Below, piece after piece: positions 48,565-57,247 of a stretch of 64,000 bases of DNA (the stretch's first letter is position 1; every line of letters begins with the position of its first letter). The notes under the pieces were generated by a model, which was given only the letters and a program-made list of their open reading frames with translations, was not told the origin of the DNA and searched no databases. The position numbers were made by a program, and so were the translations under genes. Source of the DNA: Planctomycetes bacterium syqfu (GTDB taxonomy: Bacteria > Planctomycetota > Phycisphaerae > Phycisphaerales > Phycisphaeraceae); NCBI GenBank assembly GCA_020974905.1, contig CP087563.1:4464001-4528000 (forward strand), written 5' to 3'.

Positions 48565-49416
48565 TCAGTTGATCTTGCGTTTGATTTCGTCCAGTCGAAC
48601 CATCTTGTCACGGTAGAGCAGACTGATCATGTACTCGTAATTGGCCATGAGATTGGCAAGCGACAAGCCGGGGCGACCATCGAGAATGCCCAGCCGGAAG
48701 ATGTACATGTAGATGAATCGGAGCATGGGTCGAAACGGCGTTCGCGGCCAGATGTTGCGGCGGATCCATTGGCGGTAACGGAGCATGTCACGGAAGAGCT
48801 TGCCAGTCTGGGCACCGTGACTTTGACCGATGCGCTGCTTGACCCACTCGTCGGACTCCAGGTCGGCATAGCGGATGTGCTTGTCAATGTACTGGGTCAT
48901 GGTCTCACAGCGCACATGCAACATCTCATGCTCCATGTACTGCGTCGGCCCGTCACAAATCATATGCTCATGGACACTGCGGTCTTCATAGCGTGCCTGC
49001 CCCCGCTTGAAAAAACGCAGGTTCCAGGACGGATACAAACCGCCATGGCGAATGGGGCGGCCCATGAACAGTAACAGACGGTTCACGTAATAACCCGATG
49101 CCGCATGTGGGTTGGCAACGATCCCTCGAAGCTCATCAGCCAGCGCGGGCGTGATGCGTTCATCGGCATCGAGAATAAAAATCCAATCACCGGTCCATGG
49201 GATGTTGTCCAGCCCCCAGTTTTTCTGTCGGGCGTAACCTTCCCAGGCATGCTCAATGACCGTCGCGCCCGCATCACGGGCAAGCTGCTGTGTGTTATCC
49301 GTCGAGCAGGAGTCGAGCACGTAAACATCGCCAACTTTGCGCGCATTGATCACGGCCTGGGCGATGTGCACCGACTCATTAAACGTCGGGATGAAGATGT
49401 CGATCTTGCTACTCAA
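48565..49416 (-). CDS. Glycosyltransferase family 2 (second of a coupled pair)
   Basis: 283 residues, starting at TTG 49416, which overlaps the upstream stop TGA (TTGA), with AAGGAGG seven bases before it. GT-A fold: IDIFIPTFNESVHIA, YVLDSCSTDNTQQ, WIFILDADERI (the DxD metal site), then a C-terminal cytoplasmic part with several aromatic-rich helices. It is related to WaaE/KdtX-type and exopolysaccharide transferases. Together with the gene upstream it may modify surface glycans; the sugar and acceptor cannot be told. Confidence 0.82.
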   Translation of the reverse strand: MSSKIDIFIPTFNESVHIAQAVINARKVGDVYVLDSCSTDNTQQLARDAGATVIEHAWEGYARQKNWGLDNIPWTGDWIFILDADERITPALADELRGIVANPHAASGYYVNRLLLFMGRPIRHGGLYPSWNLRFFKRGQARYEDRSVHEHMICDGPTQYMEHEMLHVRCETMTQYIDKHIRYADLESDEWVKQRIGQSHGAQTGKLFRDMLRYRQWIRRNIWPRTPFRPMLRFIYMYIFRLGILDGRPGLSLANLMANYEYMISLLYRDKMVRLDEIKRKIN

Positions 49417-50483
49417 GCTTCATCCTCCTTGAGCATCCGATGCGACAAGTCCATCGTGGCATTGGACCACTTGGCTTCGTCTTCCTTGATCTTCAACTCG
49501 ATCCAATACTCATACATGCTGATCATCGCGCAATAGTGAAAGCCTGCTAAACCATCAAGCCAACCCCAGCGGAGCACGTACGAATACAGGAACCGAAACA
49601 GCCCGCGTCCCTTGAGGAAGAAACTGAAGTTCTTGATCGCACGACGCCGAAGAATCGGGTCACTCTGCGTCAACTGCTTGAACGTTGGCAAGCCTTCTTT
49701 GCGCACCCCCACCGCTTCCACAGCTTCACGATCCGAGTAAAAATTATGCTTGGCAAACCAGTGTCTTAAACCATTATTAAAGCTGTAATGTGTGAAGTGA
49801 CTTTTTAACTCACCGATCTTGCCATCCACGATCGGATGGACATTGGTGGTGCGCTTTTCGTAGGTCACCTTCTTTGGCTGAACCAGTCGGATAATCCACA
49901 CCGGATAACTCGTTGCATACTTGATCCACTTGCCAAGATAAATGTTCTTATACCGCAAGCGATACGCTGCACACGTCGGCTCGGGGTTCTTGACCACCTG
50001 CTCGATCTCACGCCGCAGATCATCCGGCACGCGTTCATCCGCATCACAGATATAGACCCACGGGTACTTGTAGTCGATCTCGTGCAAACCAAAATTTCGC
50101 TGCTTGTACTCAGTATCAAACGGACGCTCGACCACGCGGACATTGGGATGCTGTTTAGCAATCTTAACCGTATCATCCGTGGAAATGCTGTCGAGTACGA
50201 CAATGTCATCACTGAAGCTCAGTGTCCGCAACACCGCTTCCATATTGACCTGTTCGTTCTTGGTGAGAATCACACAACTCACCGGAATGTTGCCCCCGCC
50301 CCCGGAAGCCATGTCCCCGGTCACTTCGGAGACCTTGCCTTGGTCAGCTTCGGATTTGGCAGACTCGGAAGTCTGACTGAGAGTTTCGGTTGTGTTGGGC
50401 GCAGTAACACCGTCGACAGGTTCACGGGGTGAATCCTCACGAATGGGCGCAGCATCATCAGCATGGGCGTTGTGTGTGTCCAT
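49413..50483 (-). CDS. Glycosyltransferase family 2 with a long N-terminal tail
   Basis: 356 residues. ATG 50483 is used; TTG 50489 is an alternative. The first 68 residues form a Ser/Glu/Ala-rich, disordered tail absent from the partner enzyme; its last part (TGDMASGGGGN) is encoded by GC-rich sequence near 50290 that may be a relic of the CCCCCGGAA-type palindromic element. The GT-A domain then starts with IPVSCVILTKNEQVNMEAV, followed by IVVLDSISTDDTV and WVYICDADERV (DxD). Its C-terminal half is similar to that of the next gene, so the two are probably paralogues. The pair is likely expressed together (TTGA overlap). Confidence 0.8.
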   Translation of the reverse strand: MDTHNAHADDAAPIREDSPREPVDGVTAPNTTETLSQTSESAKSEADQGKVSEVTGDMASGGGGNIPVSCVILTKNEQVNMEAVLRTLSFSDDIVVLDSISTDDTVKIAKQHPNVRVVERPFDTEYKQRNFGLHEIDYKYPWVYICDADERVPDDLRREIEQVVKNPEPTCAAYRLRYKNIYLGKWIKYATSYPVWIIRLVQPKKVTYEKRTTNVHPIVDGKIGELKSHFTHYSFNNGLRHWFAKHNFYSDREAVEAVGVRKEGLPTFKQLTQSDPILRRRAIKNFSFFLKGRGLFRFLYSYVLRWGWLDGLAGFHYCAMISMYEYWIELKIKEDEAKWSNATMDLSHRMLKEDEA

Positions 50484-50671
50484 GTTCAAGTTATTTATCG
50501 GTCAGATCAGAGAGGCGATTCAGGGGAAATTGGGATTGGATGTATAAACGACTTTATAGCTGAAAAATTGAGTTGTAATGCAATCGCGTGATAAAGCATG
50601 ATTGGTTTGAGGAAAGGTTTCACAAGCAGGTTTGTCAGTTAACGTGTTGATCATGTAATTGGTTCTCATAG

Positions 50672-51128
50672 CCAGGGAGCTTCGCCCCCCGGACCCCCTT
50701 GCGAGATCGGCGTACCATGGCAAGTAATGTCGCTGTGTTGCATTCAAATGAATGAAGACAGAAATGAGATGGGGCTCTGCCCCAAACCCCGCCAGCGTTC
50801 CGCCGCTGGATCACGTCCCCCAGGAAGGGCAGGCCTTCGATGCTTGGTGTAAGTGAGGTAGTCGGAAAAATTGAACATGCAATTGATGATCTACACGCAT
50901 GGTATGTTCATCGTGCGATTAACGCGTTGTAAACGCACCTTCTGAACCGTCACAACAACCCCAGCTCCGGGGGCTTCCGGGGGCAGCGATCCAACGGCTG
51001 CCCGTTGGCGGGGTTTGGGGTGGAACCCCAATGCAAGTTGCTCTTCAATCATTCAGATGCAAGACGGGTTTTAACCTTGCCATTGTGTTACAAACTCGAA
51101 AGGGGGTCCGGGGGGCGAAGCTCCCTGG
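50672..51128. repeat. 457-bp composite palindrome with 29-base perfect ends
   Basis: Outer arms beginning CCAGGGAGCTTCGCCCCCCG (50672-50700) and the exact reverse complement (51100-51128). Inner arms GGGGC-TCT-GCCCCAAACCCC near 50770-50793 and the inverted related GGGGTTTGGGGTGGAACCCC near 51011-51030, with compensated differences in the small stems. The gap also has CCGGGGGCTTCCGGGGGC near 50967. It fills most of the region between the GT2 gene and the cysC terminator; no gene is supported there. Confidence 0.8.
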
Positions 51129-51180
51129 CATGAAAACATATACATGATCAACATGTCGACCTTTGAACTTGTTACTGCAA

Positions 51181-51219
51181 TAAAAAACACCCTCGCATCA
51201 TGATGACGCAAGGGTGTTT
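51181..51219 (-). terminator. Rho-independent terminator downstream of cysC
   Basis: Arms AAACACCCT (51185-51193) and AGGGTGTTT (51211-51219) with the related inner pairing CGCATCATGATGACG, followed on the minus strand by TTTTTTATT. Confidence 0.88.
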
Positions 51220-51253
51220 GATGTTTGATCGATTGATTAACCGTGACTTTCCG

Positions 51254-51316
51254 CCATTTTCTGGGGAAAGCTTCCGAGGAGTCCGGAAACTTTCGGGGTT
51301 CCGGTCTTCCGGGGGA
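51254..51316. repeat. CTTCCGGGGG-type palindromic element between cysC and its terminator
   Basis: Contains AAAGCTTCCG, TTCCGAGGAGTCCGGAA and CTTCCGGGGGAAGG, sharing blocks with the palindrome inside tsaB (30831). It lies in the 3' untranslated part of cysC. Confidence 0.5.
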
Positions 51317-51319
51317 AGG

Positions 51320-51931
51320 TTAGATCAACTCTGCTTTTTCGAGGTAGTCCAGACAGGCCTGGACAGACTCGGCCACACTCAGTTCGTGGGTGGGCAGGAG
51401 CAGTTCGGGTTTTTCGGGAGCTTCGTACGGATCATCGATGCCGGTGAAACCCTTGATTTCGCCAGCACGGGCTTTCTTGTACAGGCCCTTGGGGTCACGT
51501 TCTTCGGAGACGTCCAACGGGGTGTTGACGTAGACTTCAGCGAAGTGAATGCCGTCATCTTCGTGAAGCTTGCGGGCGGCATCGCGGTCGGCGGTGTAGG
51601 GGCTGATGAAGCTGGCGATGGTGATCATGCCGGCGTCAGCGAAAAGCTTGGACACTTCACCGATGCGGCGGATGTTTTCAGCACGATCTTCGGCGGAAAA
51701 GCCCAGGTTCTTGTTCAGACCAAAGCGGATGTTGTCACCGTCAAGACGGTAAGCGTGCTTACCACGTTGAAGCAGGACTTGTTCCAGGGCGACAGCCACG
51801 GTGGACTTACCGCTGCCGGACAAACCGGTCATCCAAAGGGTGCAGCCTTTCTGACCCATGTTGGCGACACGTTCTTCGCGGGTGACGTTGCCTTCGTGGT
51901 AGGTGATGTTGGTGGCTTTCTGTTCTGCCAT
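51320..51931 (-). CDS. cysC: Adenylyl-sulfate (APS) kinase
   Basis: 203 residues, cytoplasmic. It phosphorylates APS to PAPS, the sulfate donor. Seen: P-loop [17 protein letters not shown] (about 34-50), [19 protein letters not shown] (APS-binding), [17 protein letters not shown], and [13 protein letters not shown] plus [10 protein letters not shown] near the C-terminus. Length is normal. No cysN, cysD or cysH accompanies it, so its PAPS may serve sulfotransfer as well as assimilation (inference). It is a single gene with a terminator at 51181. Confidence 0.94.
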   Translation of the reverse strand: MAEQKATNITYHEGNVTREERVANMGQKGCTLWMTGLSGSGKSTVAVALEQVLLQRGKHAYRLDGDNIRFGLNKNLGFSAEDRAENIRRIGEVSKLFADAGMITIASFISPYTADRDAARKLHEDDGIHFAEVYVNTPLDVSEERDPKGLYKKARAGEIKGFTGIDDPYEAPEKPELLLPTHELSVAESVQACLDYLEKAELI

Positions 51932-52052
51932 CAGTGATTCTCCAATATGAGGTAATGAGGTCGTTTTTCTCGCTACATTCTTCGAGCCCAGCGATCTTAG
52001 AGACTATCGCTTAAGAGTTCAAGTGGTCACACATTAAAAGATTCACCCGGTT

Positions 52053-52538
52053 ATGATAGACCCCATGCAAACCCTCGAACTCCCACAACCGTTGCAGGTG
52101 GCACTTGCGCCCCTCTTTGAGAAGCTCCCGTTGGATCAGGCCATGCAAGCACTGGTCGTCCACAGCCCGCTTTCCGCCGAGTTGAGCAAACTCGTTGAGC
52201 AGCTTATTACCGACCCTGCAGTCGCAGCAAATCCCAAGCTTTGCTCTGCGTTATGGCTGTATGTCGATGAACTGGATTTGTCGCACACCATCAGCCAGGG
52301 CATCAAGGATGCGGACGGTTCGTATTGGCATGGGATCATGCACCGACGCGAAGGGGACTTTTCCAACAGTCATTACTGGCTCCACAACACCGGTGCCAAT
52401 CACCCGGTGTATTCGCAGATCGATGGCTATGAGCCGCATCAGATGATCGACGATGTGCAGGCCAACCCCAACGATGAGCAGTTGGTTGCGTTACAGCGTG
52501 ACGAGTGGGTCGCGTTGGTGAATCACTGCGTGAGATAA
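52053..52538 (+). CDS. Conserved-looking protein of unknown function
   Basis: 161 residues, soluble, with no signal peptide. A helix-rich N-terminal half is followed by [15 protein letters not shown] and the distinctive [20 protein letters not shown] near residue 90-110, rich in His and Trp, which may form a metal or active site. I have seen this type of motif only in uncharacterised planctomycete proteins and do not assign a function. ATG 52053 or ATG 52065 may be the start. It is followed by a family-3 inverted pair. Confidence 0.6.
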   Translation: MIDPMQTLELPQPLQVALAPLFEKLPLDQAMQALVVHSPLSAELSKLVEQLITDPAVAANPKLCSALWLYVDELDLSHTISQGIKDADGSYWHGIMHRREGDFSNSHYWLHNTGANHPVYSQIDGYEPHQMIDDVQANPNDEQLVALQRDEWVALVNHCVR

Positions 52539-52583
52539 ACACACTGCATGAATCAAACATCAAAACATTGGACTGGTCAACAA

Positions 52584-52675
52584 TCAAAGCCGTGTCGCAC
52601 CCGCAGCACGGATTGCATTTCGCATCTCCAATGAAGCAATAAGGCAACCCGTGTCGCAGGAGCAACACGGCTTTG
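52584..52675. repeat. Family-3 inverted pair
   Basis: Unit 1 (52584-52618): CAAAGC, CGTGTCGC, loop ACCC, GCAGCACG, GATTGCATT (degenerate loop and stem). Unit 2 (52641-52675, minus orientation): CAAAGC, CGTGTTGC, loop TCCT, GCGACACG, GGTTGCCTT. Confidence 0.82.
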
Positions 52676-52715
52676 GAGCGATTCAAACAATTAAACTACG
52701 CCCCGTTTTTCATAT

Positions 52716-52809
52716 CGTCATTCCCGCGCCCCCGGAAGTTAGGAATCCAGTGGCATTCTGTTGACGCTTGCAGTTTTCACTGGACTCCCGCCTGTGCGGG
52801 AGTGACGGA
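52716..52809. repeat. MITE-like 90-bp palindromic repeat, copy 3
   Basis: Starts CGTCATTCCC and ends GGGAGTGACGGA; the left hairpin has the CCCCCGGAAGTT loop variant. An open frame runs through it in frame with the next gene but has no start signal. Confidence 0.8.
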
Positions 52810-53068
52810 AGGTGAAATTTCATTGCTTGATCTCAACGAATCGTCACGCGCTTTTGAAATCGCATTCAATGCAAACGCGCATGAAACACTGCGTTTTCAT
52901 ATTGGTTTTGAAAGTAGACACCCTGCAACAGTCGGTTTAGACTCGGGGGCAGGTCAATTCGGATCGTTTGGTTTTGACCGCTATTTGTTGTTGTCATCAT
53001 CGCTATCGACCCACAACCCAAACGTGGCAGCAATCCTCTGTTTCACATGCATCTTGAAAGGATCGAAT

Positions 53069-53674
53069 ATGAATCATTCTCTACTATCCAAAGCGCGCAC
53101 GCTTTTGCTGACCAGTCTCTGCATGGTGGCCATGATGGCTGTCACCGCCAAGGCCGAGACTACCACCATTACCATCAAGCCCGACGCCAAGGGTGGGCAT
53201 AATGTCGAACTGGCGGAACACGAGCTTGGCCTGGAAGTCAAAACCAAGGGCAAGGGTGATGGCCTGATCGTCACCGAACTGGAAAAACCCATCACCTCCG
53301 GCACCGTCACGTTCAAAGTCAGTTACCAATCCACACTCACCGACCCCAAGGGCTATCGCAATGCAGCATTGCTTTTCGGCTCCAAGCGTGGTGCGGGCAA
53401 CCTCGTTGCAACAGGCACGCTCATCGGCGGTCGCGCTCACGTGATTAATGTCCGTGACAAGAAGCTGCTGAAAAATGTCAAAGCCAAGATGAAGAACAAC
53501 GACAAATTCGATGCAGTGGTCACCGTGAACCTTGATGCCAAGACGATCAAGATGGTGGTCAACGGCACGGAAGTCGAAAACGAGTTGCCCGCCAAGTTCC
53601 TGCCAATCAAATTCGTCGGTTACAACGTGGCCAATACCGCCACGGCATTCAGCCCGATCACCATCGAACAGTGA
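53069..53674 (+). CDS. Secreted beta-rich protein
   Basis: 201 residues. ATG 53069 has AAAGGA seven bases upstream. The signal peptide ends near TAKAE (residue 29). The mature protein is made of alternating strands (TITIKPDAKGGHNVELAEHE, GTVTFKVSYQSTLTDPKGYR, DAVVTVNLDAKTIKMVVNGT) like a concanavalin-like or 3-keto-disaccharide hydrolase-type jelly roll, but no catalytic residues are recognised. A terminator follows 37 bases after the stop. The upstream in-frame extension covers a 90-bp repeat and is not used. Confidence 0.68.
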   Translation: MNHSLLSKARTLLLTSLCMVAMMAVTAKAETTTITIKPDAKGGHNVELAEHELGLEVKTKGKGDGLIVTELEKPITSGTVTFKVSYQSTLTDPKGYRNAALLFGSKRGAGNLVATGTLIGGRAHVINVRDKKLLKNVKAKMKNNDKFDAVVTVNLDAKTIKMVVNGTEVENELPAKFLPIKFVGYNVANTATAFSPITIEQ

Positions 53675-53710
53675 TTCATTGTTCGAACGCTAAACCAGTT
53701 TCACACACCA

Positions 53711-53740
53711 ACCCACGTTCAATCGAGCGTGGGTTTTTTT
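53711..53740 (+). terminator. Rho-independent terminator
   Basis: Arms ACCCACG (53711-53717) and CGTGGGT (53728-53734) followed by seven T residues. Confidence 0.9.
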
Positions 53741-53843
53741 GTGCGTGAAAATAACCTGTTTTGATCTGGCTCAAGGAACAAAAATTCCATTACACTTAAC
53801 ATCAACGTTGGCTGATCAAAACAAGTCAAGCAATCGCCAAACG

Positions 53844-53930
53844 CCGTCACGCCCGCGCAGGCGGAAGTCCAGTGAAAACTGCAAGTGTCAACAGAATGCC
53901 ACTGGATTCCCGCCTGCGCGGGAATGACAA
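53844..53930. repeat. MITE-like 90-bp palindromic repeat, copy 4
   Basis: Starts CCGTCACGCCCGCGCAGGCGG and ends GCGCGGGAATGACAA, in the reverse orientation relative to copy 1 (the CACTGGATT side is to the right). Confidence 0.78.
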
Positions 53931-53970
53931 AGAAAAGACGATATAGCAACCGCTTGTTTGACCTGCCTCA

Positions 53971-54363
53971 ATGCGTAAGAAAGTTTCAATGTCCATCAAA
54001 CAGCAACAGCAATCCATTCGTGCCATGATCCGGCTGTTCTGTCGGCATCATCATGGCAAGCATGATGCGCTGTGTGAAGACTGCCAGAACTTACAGGATT
54101 ACGCGATCATCCGCCTTTCACGATGTCGCTACGGTGATGACAAACCGACATGTCGGCAGTGTGTGACGCATTGTTATCAGAAACAGATGCGCACGCAGAT
54201 GACCAGGGTGATGCGCTTTGCCGGCCCGCGCATGATGCTGCATCACCCGATCATGGCAGTGCGACATTTCTGGACGGAGTGGCGAAGCAAACCCAAAGCA
54301 TCTGTCCCCGAGAAAAAGTCCTGCCAGGTTTCGACGTGTTGTGATGAAGCTTCGCAGAAGTAG
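53971..54363 (+). CDS. YgbA-like (nitrous oxide-stimulated promoter family) protein
   Basis: 130 residues (ATG 53971, or 124 from ATG 53989). Seen: MIRLFCRHHHGKHDALCEDC, QDYAIIRLSRCRYGDDKPTC, QCVTHCYQKQMRTQMTRVM, and FAGPRMMLHHPIMAVRHFW. The Cys/His spacing and the order of blocks closely match E. coli YgbA, a protein induced by nitric oxide stress and implicated in recovery from it. The many Cys and His suggest metal binding. It stands alone in this window. Confidence 0.8.
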   Translation: MRKKVSMSIKQQQQSIRAMIRLFCRHHHGKHDALCEDCQNLQDYAIIRLSRCRYGDDKPTCRQCVTHCYQKQMRTQMTRVMRFAGPRMMLHHPIMAVRHFWTEWRSKPKASVPEKKSCQVSTCCDEASQK

Positions 54364-54389
54364 CGTCCATTCCAAACCTTGTCCATTTC

Positions 54390-54494
54390 AAGCCGCCAGA
54401 TGAATGACCGACGGGAATGAATCTGACGGGTCGCATGATCCACCTTTTCATATCCGTCGGATTCAATCGCTGCGCTCTTTCATCTGGCGGCTTG
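54390..54494. repeat. 105-bp imperfect palindrome
   Basis: Arms AAGCCGCCAGATGAA (54390-54404) and TTCATCTGGCGGCTT (54480-54494), with additional pairing of GACCGACGGG and CCGTCGGATTC inside. It lies between the YgbA-like gene and argG. The rest of the gap carries the argG promoter, not located. Confidence 0.7.
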
Positions 54495-54606
54495 TGTCTG
54501 CCCCATCCGCTCCACATTAACCACAGACATTTTCAAAAACACGCCCCCTTGGTATCCTATCGGTTTGCAATTGACGTCCAACCCCCTGTTTTGAAGGACC
54601 TGCCAC

Positions 54607-55842
54607 ATGGCCAAGTCAAAAGATCCCAAGAAAATTGTTCTCGCCTACTCCGGCGGCCTGGATACCTCCATCATTCTCCCGTGGCTCAAGGAACGCTATC
54701 CCGGCGTCAAGCTCGTGGCATTCGCCTGCGAACTGGGTCAGGGTGATGAACTCAAAGGCATTGAAGAAAAAGCATACGCTTCCGGTGCGGATGAAGTGAT
54801 CGTCAAGGACCTGCGTAAGGAATTTGCTGAGCAGTACTGCTACCCGATGATCCGTGCGCATGCGACCTATGAAACCGACTACCTGCTGGGTACCTCCATC
54901 GCCCGCCCGCTGATCGCCAAGTACCAGGTCATCGCTGCCAAGCAGACCAAGGCTGATGCGGTCGGCCATGGTGCAACGGGTAAGGGTAACGACCAGGTCC
55001 GTTTCGAATTGACGTACAAAGCGCTCAATCCGAAGCTGCAGATCATCGCGCCTTGGAAAGACCCCAAGTTTATTGAAGATGGACTCACCAGCCGCGAGAC
55101 GGCAATCGACTATGCCAAGAAGCATGGCATTCATATCGATCAGTCCAAGAAGAAGATCTACTCGCGTGACCGTAACCTCTGGCATATCTCCCATGAAGGT
55201 GCGGAAATCGAAGATCCGAACAAGGAACCAAACTGGAAGAACTGCCTGGTCATGAGCGTGCCGGTCGAAAAGGCACCCAACAAGGCACAGATTGTCGAAG
55301 TCGAATTCAAGCAGGGCAACCCCGTCGCTGTCGATGGCAAGAAACTCGCCGGCCACGACCTGATCGCCAAGCTCAACGAGATTGGTGGCAAACACGCAGT
55401 CGGTACCACCGTGCTCACCGAAAATCGCCTGGTCGGCATGAAGTCTCGCGGCGTGTACGAAACACCGGGCGGCACCATCCTCTACGAAGCACACAAGGCG
55501 CTCGAACAACTCTGCATCGAACGTGACCTGTATCACTACAAATTGCAGGTCGCCCACAAGTATGCGGAACTGACCTACTACGGCCAGTGGTTCCACCCGC
55601 TGCGTGAAGCGCTGCAAAGCTTCATGGACGAAGCCAACAAAACCGTCACCGGCAAGGTCAAGGTCAAGCTCTACAAAGGTCGCGCGTTGGCGATCGCTGC
55701 TGACAGCCCCAAGAGTCTGTACGACGATGACCTGGCCAGCTTCGCGATGGATTCGTATGACATCACCGCCGCGCGTGGCTTTATCGACTTGTTCGGCTTG
55801 CCCATGCAGGTCCGTGGTCTGAAGCACAAGCCCAAGGTTTGA
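54607..55842 (+). CDS. argG: Argininosuccinate synthase
   Basis: 411 residues. It joins citrulline and aspartate with ATP in arginine synthesis. Seen: AYSGGLDTSIILPWLKERY (PP-loop ATP site), YPMIRAHATYETDYLLGTSI, GHGATGKGNDQVRFEL and WKNCLVMSVPVEKAP, with ENRLVGMKSRGVYETPGGTI at the end of the synthetase domain. Length and order match the family. There is no argH in the window. It is followed by a family-3 repeat pair and a terminator at 55973, so it is a single-gene unit. The antisense long frame is a coding shadow. Confidence 0.96.
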   Translation: MAKSKDPKKIVLAYSGGLDTSIILPWLKERYPGVKLVAFACELGQGDELKGIEEKAYASGADEVIVKDLRKEFAEQYCYPMIRAHATYETDYLLGTSIARPLIAKYQVIAAKQTKADAVGHGATGKGNDQVRFELTYKALNPKLQIIAPWKDPKFIEDGLTSRETAIDYAKKHGIHIDQSKKKIYSRDRNLWHISHEGAEIEDPNKEPNWKNCLVMSVPVEKAPNKAQIVEVEFKQGNPVAVDGKKLAGHDLIAKLNEIGGKHAVGTTVLTENRLVGMKSRGVYETPGGTILYEAHKALEQLCIERDLYHYKLQVAHKYAELTYYGQWFHPLREALQSFMDEANKTVTGKVKVKLYKGRALAIAADSPKSLYDDDLASFAMDSYDITAARGFIDLFGLPMQVRGLKHKPKV

Positions 55843-55851
55843 TGCACAACA

Positions 55852-55934
55852 CAAAGCCGTATCACTCCTGTGGTACGGGTTGCCTTCCACACAATTCAAG
55901 ACAACCCGTGACTGGCGAACGTCACGGCTTTGAG
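55852..55934. repeat. Family-3 inverted pair
   Basis: Unit 1 (55852-55887): CAAAGC, CGTATCAC, loop TCCT, GTGGTACG, GGTTGCCTT. Unit 2 (55902-55934, minus orientation): CAAAGC, stem CGTGAC pairing with GTCACG around a longer, degenerate loop. Confidence 0.8.
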
Positions 55935-55972
55935 GATTGATTAAGTTGGGTGACGATAAATTTTGACTTTCC

Positions 55973-56005
55973 AATGCCGCAGGCCCCAAACCTGCGGCAT
56001 TTTTT
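55973..56005 (+). terminator. Rho-independent terminator after argG
   Basis: Eleven-base arms AATGCCGCAGG and CCTGCGGCATT followed by TTTTTC. Confidence 0.9.
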
Positions 56006-56059
56006 CTATCATGGCTTTTCCCGCAAAACTCAGGACTTTCAACTCCCAAGGAATGACCC

Positions 56060-57121
56060 ATGCAACCGGTTCGGATCGCTATCGTCGGATGTGGTGTGAT
56101 TGGTAATCTTCACGCCCAATGGTGTGCCAAAGCTGAAAACATCACGCTTGAAGCTGTCTGTGACGTCAATGACGAACAGGCTCAGAAAGTTGGCAAGGAA
56201 CATGGTGCAAAGAAGATCGTCAATGATCTTGATGCTGTACTCAATGATGCCGATGTCGAAGGCGTGATCCTGGCCTTACCCGCCAATCTCCGCGCCAAGT
56301 TTGCCGTATCGGTGCTCAAGGCCGGTAAACACCTGCTTACTGAGAAGCCGGTCGCACGTTGCGAAGCCGAAGTACAGGAACTCATTGATAACCGCGGTGA
56401 CCTGGTGGTTGCGGTGTGTTCGAGTCGTTACCGCACGTTCCCGTTCCTGGAGAAGATCAAGCAGTTCATTGCGGAGGGTAATCTCGGTGAGATTCGCGTG
56501 GTACACATTCGGGGCATCGGTGGCGACCCGGGGCCACGTGACAAGGAACCCCCGATCTGGCGCGTGAGTCACGAGTACAACGGTGGCGGGATTTTCGTAA
56601 ACTGGGGCTGTTACGACCTGGACTACATGCTCGGCTTAACCGGTTGGACGCTCAAACCCAAGACCGTGCTGGCGCAGACCTGGCAATGCCCATCGCATTT
56701 GCCGATGCGTGTGCATGAGACCTCCGATGCCGAGACGCATGCGGTTGCACTGATCCAGTGTGAAGGCGGACAGGTCATCAACATCGAGCGTGCTGAGTAT
56801 GTCGCCCTCCAAGCTCAAACCACCTGGCAGATCATCGGTGACAAGGGTTCGCTGCGTCTGCAACTGACTCATTGGCAGGAAGGGCCCACCGAAATCTTCT
56901 TCGACAAGGCCAACCCCGATGGCAAGCTCACCACCGAGACACTCTTTAGTGAAGATGTCGAAGACGGCATCAACCACGGCGGTCCGGCCATCGACTTTGC
57001 CAACGCCATCCGCACTGGCGCTGCCCCACGCACTTCGCTGGACAACGGCCTGTTGATGCAGAAGATCACCGACGCCGTGTACAAGTCCGCCAGGGAGCAA
57101 CGTGCGGTTGTCATCGACTAA
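56060..57121 (+). CDS. Gfo/Idh/MocA family oxidoreductase
   Basis: 353 residues, cytoplasmic. NAD(P)-binding Rossmann start RIAIVGCGVIGNLHAQW (GxGxxG), then GVILALPANLRA and the catalytic Lys in LLTEKPVARCEAE (EKP motif), with a C-terminal alpha/beta domain that contains GGGIFVNWGCYDLDYMLGL (the usual active-site His/Asp region, here with an altered GCYDLDYM). It likely acts on a sugar, uronic acid or inositol derivative. It comes just before the GH28-like lipoprotein gene, so a joint role in glycan degradation is plausible. It has its own terminator. Confidence 0.82.
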   Translation: MQPVRIAIVGCGVIGNLHAQWCAKAENITLEAVCDVNDEQAQKVGKEHGAKKIVNDLDAVLNDADVEGVILALPANLRAKFAVSVLKAGKHLLTEKPVARCEAEVQELIDNRGDLVVAVCSSRYRTFPFLEKIKQFIAEGNLGEIRVVHIRGIGGDPGPRDKEPPIWRVSHEYNGGGIFVNWGCYDLDYMLGLTGWTLKPKTVLAQTWQCPSHLPMRVHETSDAETHAVALIQCEGGQVINIERAEYVALQAQTTWQIIGDKGSLRLQLTHWQEGPTEIFFDKANPDGKLTTETLFSEDVEDGINHGGPAIDFANAIRTGAAPRTSLDNGLLMQKITDAVYKSAREQRAVVID

Positions 57122-57147
57122 ACCCAAACGCAACATCACCCAACTAC

Positions 57148-57179
57148 AAGCACGGGTTACTTGGCCTGTGCTTTTTTTT
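57148..57179 (+). terminator. Rho-independent terminator
   Basis: Arms AAGCACGG and CC-TGTGCTT (one bulge) followed by eight T residues. Confidence 0.8.
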
Positions 57180-57247
57180 GCGCGCCTATTCTCGCTACAC
57201 TGGTCAAAACCAAGTACTTTCTGAAAATTGATTGGATGACACCCAAC

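Noticed and set aside
52673-53068. In-frame upstream extension of the secreted protein gene at 53069
   Set aside because: It would translate a 90-bp palindromic repeat, and there is a good ribosome-binding site and signal peptide at 53069.
54616-56061. A 481-codon minus-strand frame opposite argG
   Set aside because: Antisense shadow of a strongly conserved gene; no start signal.
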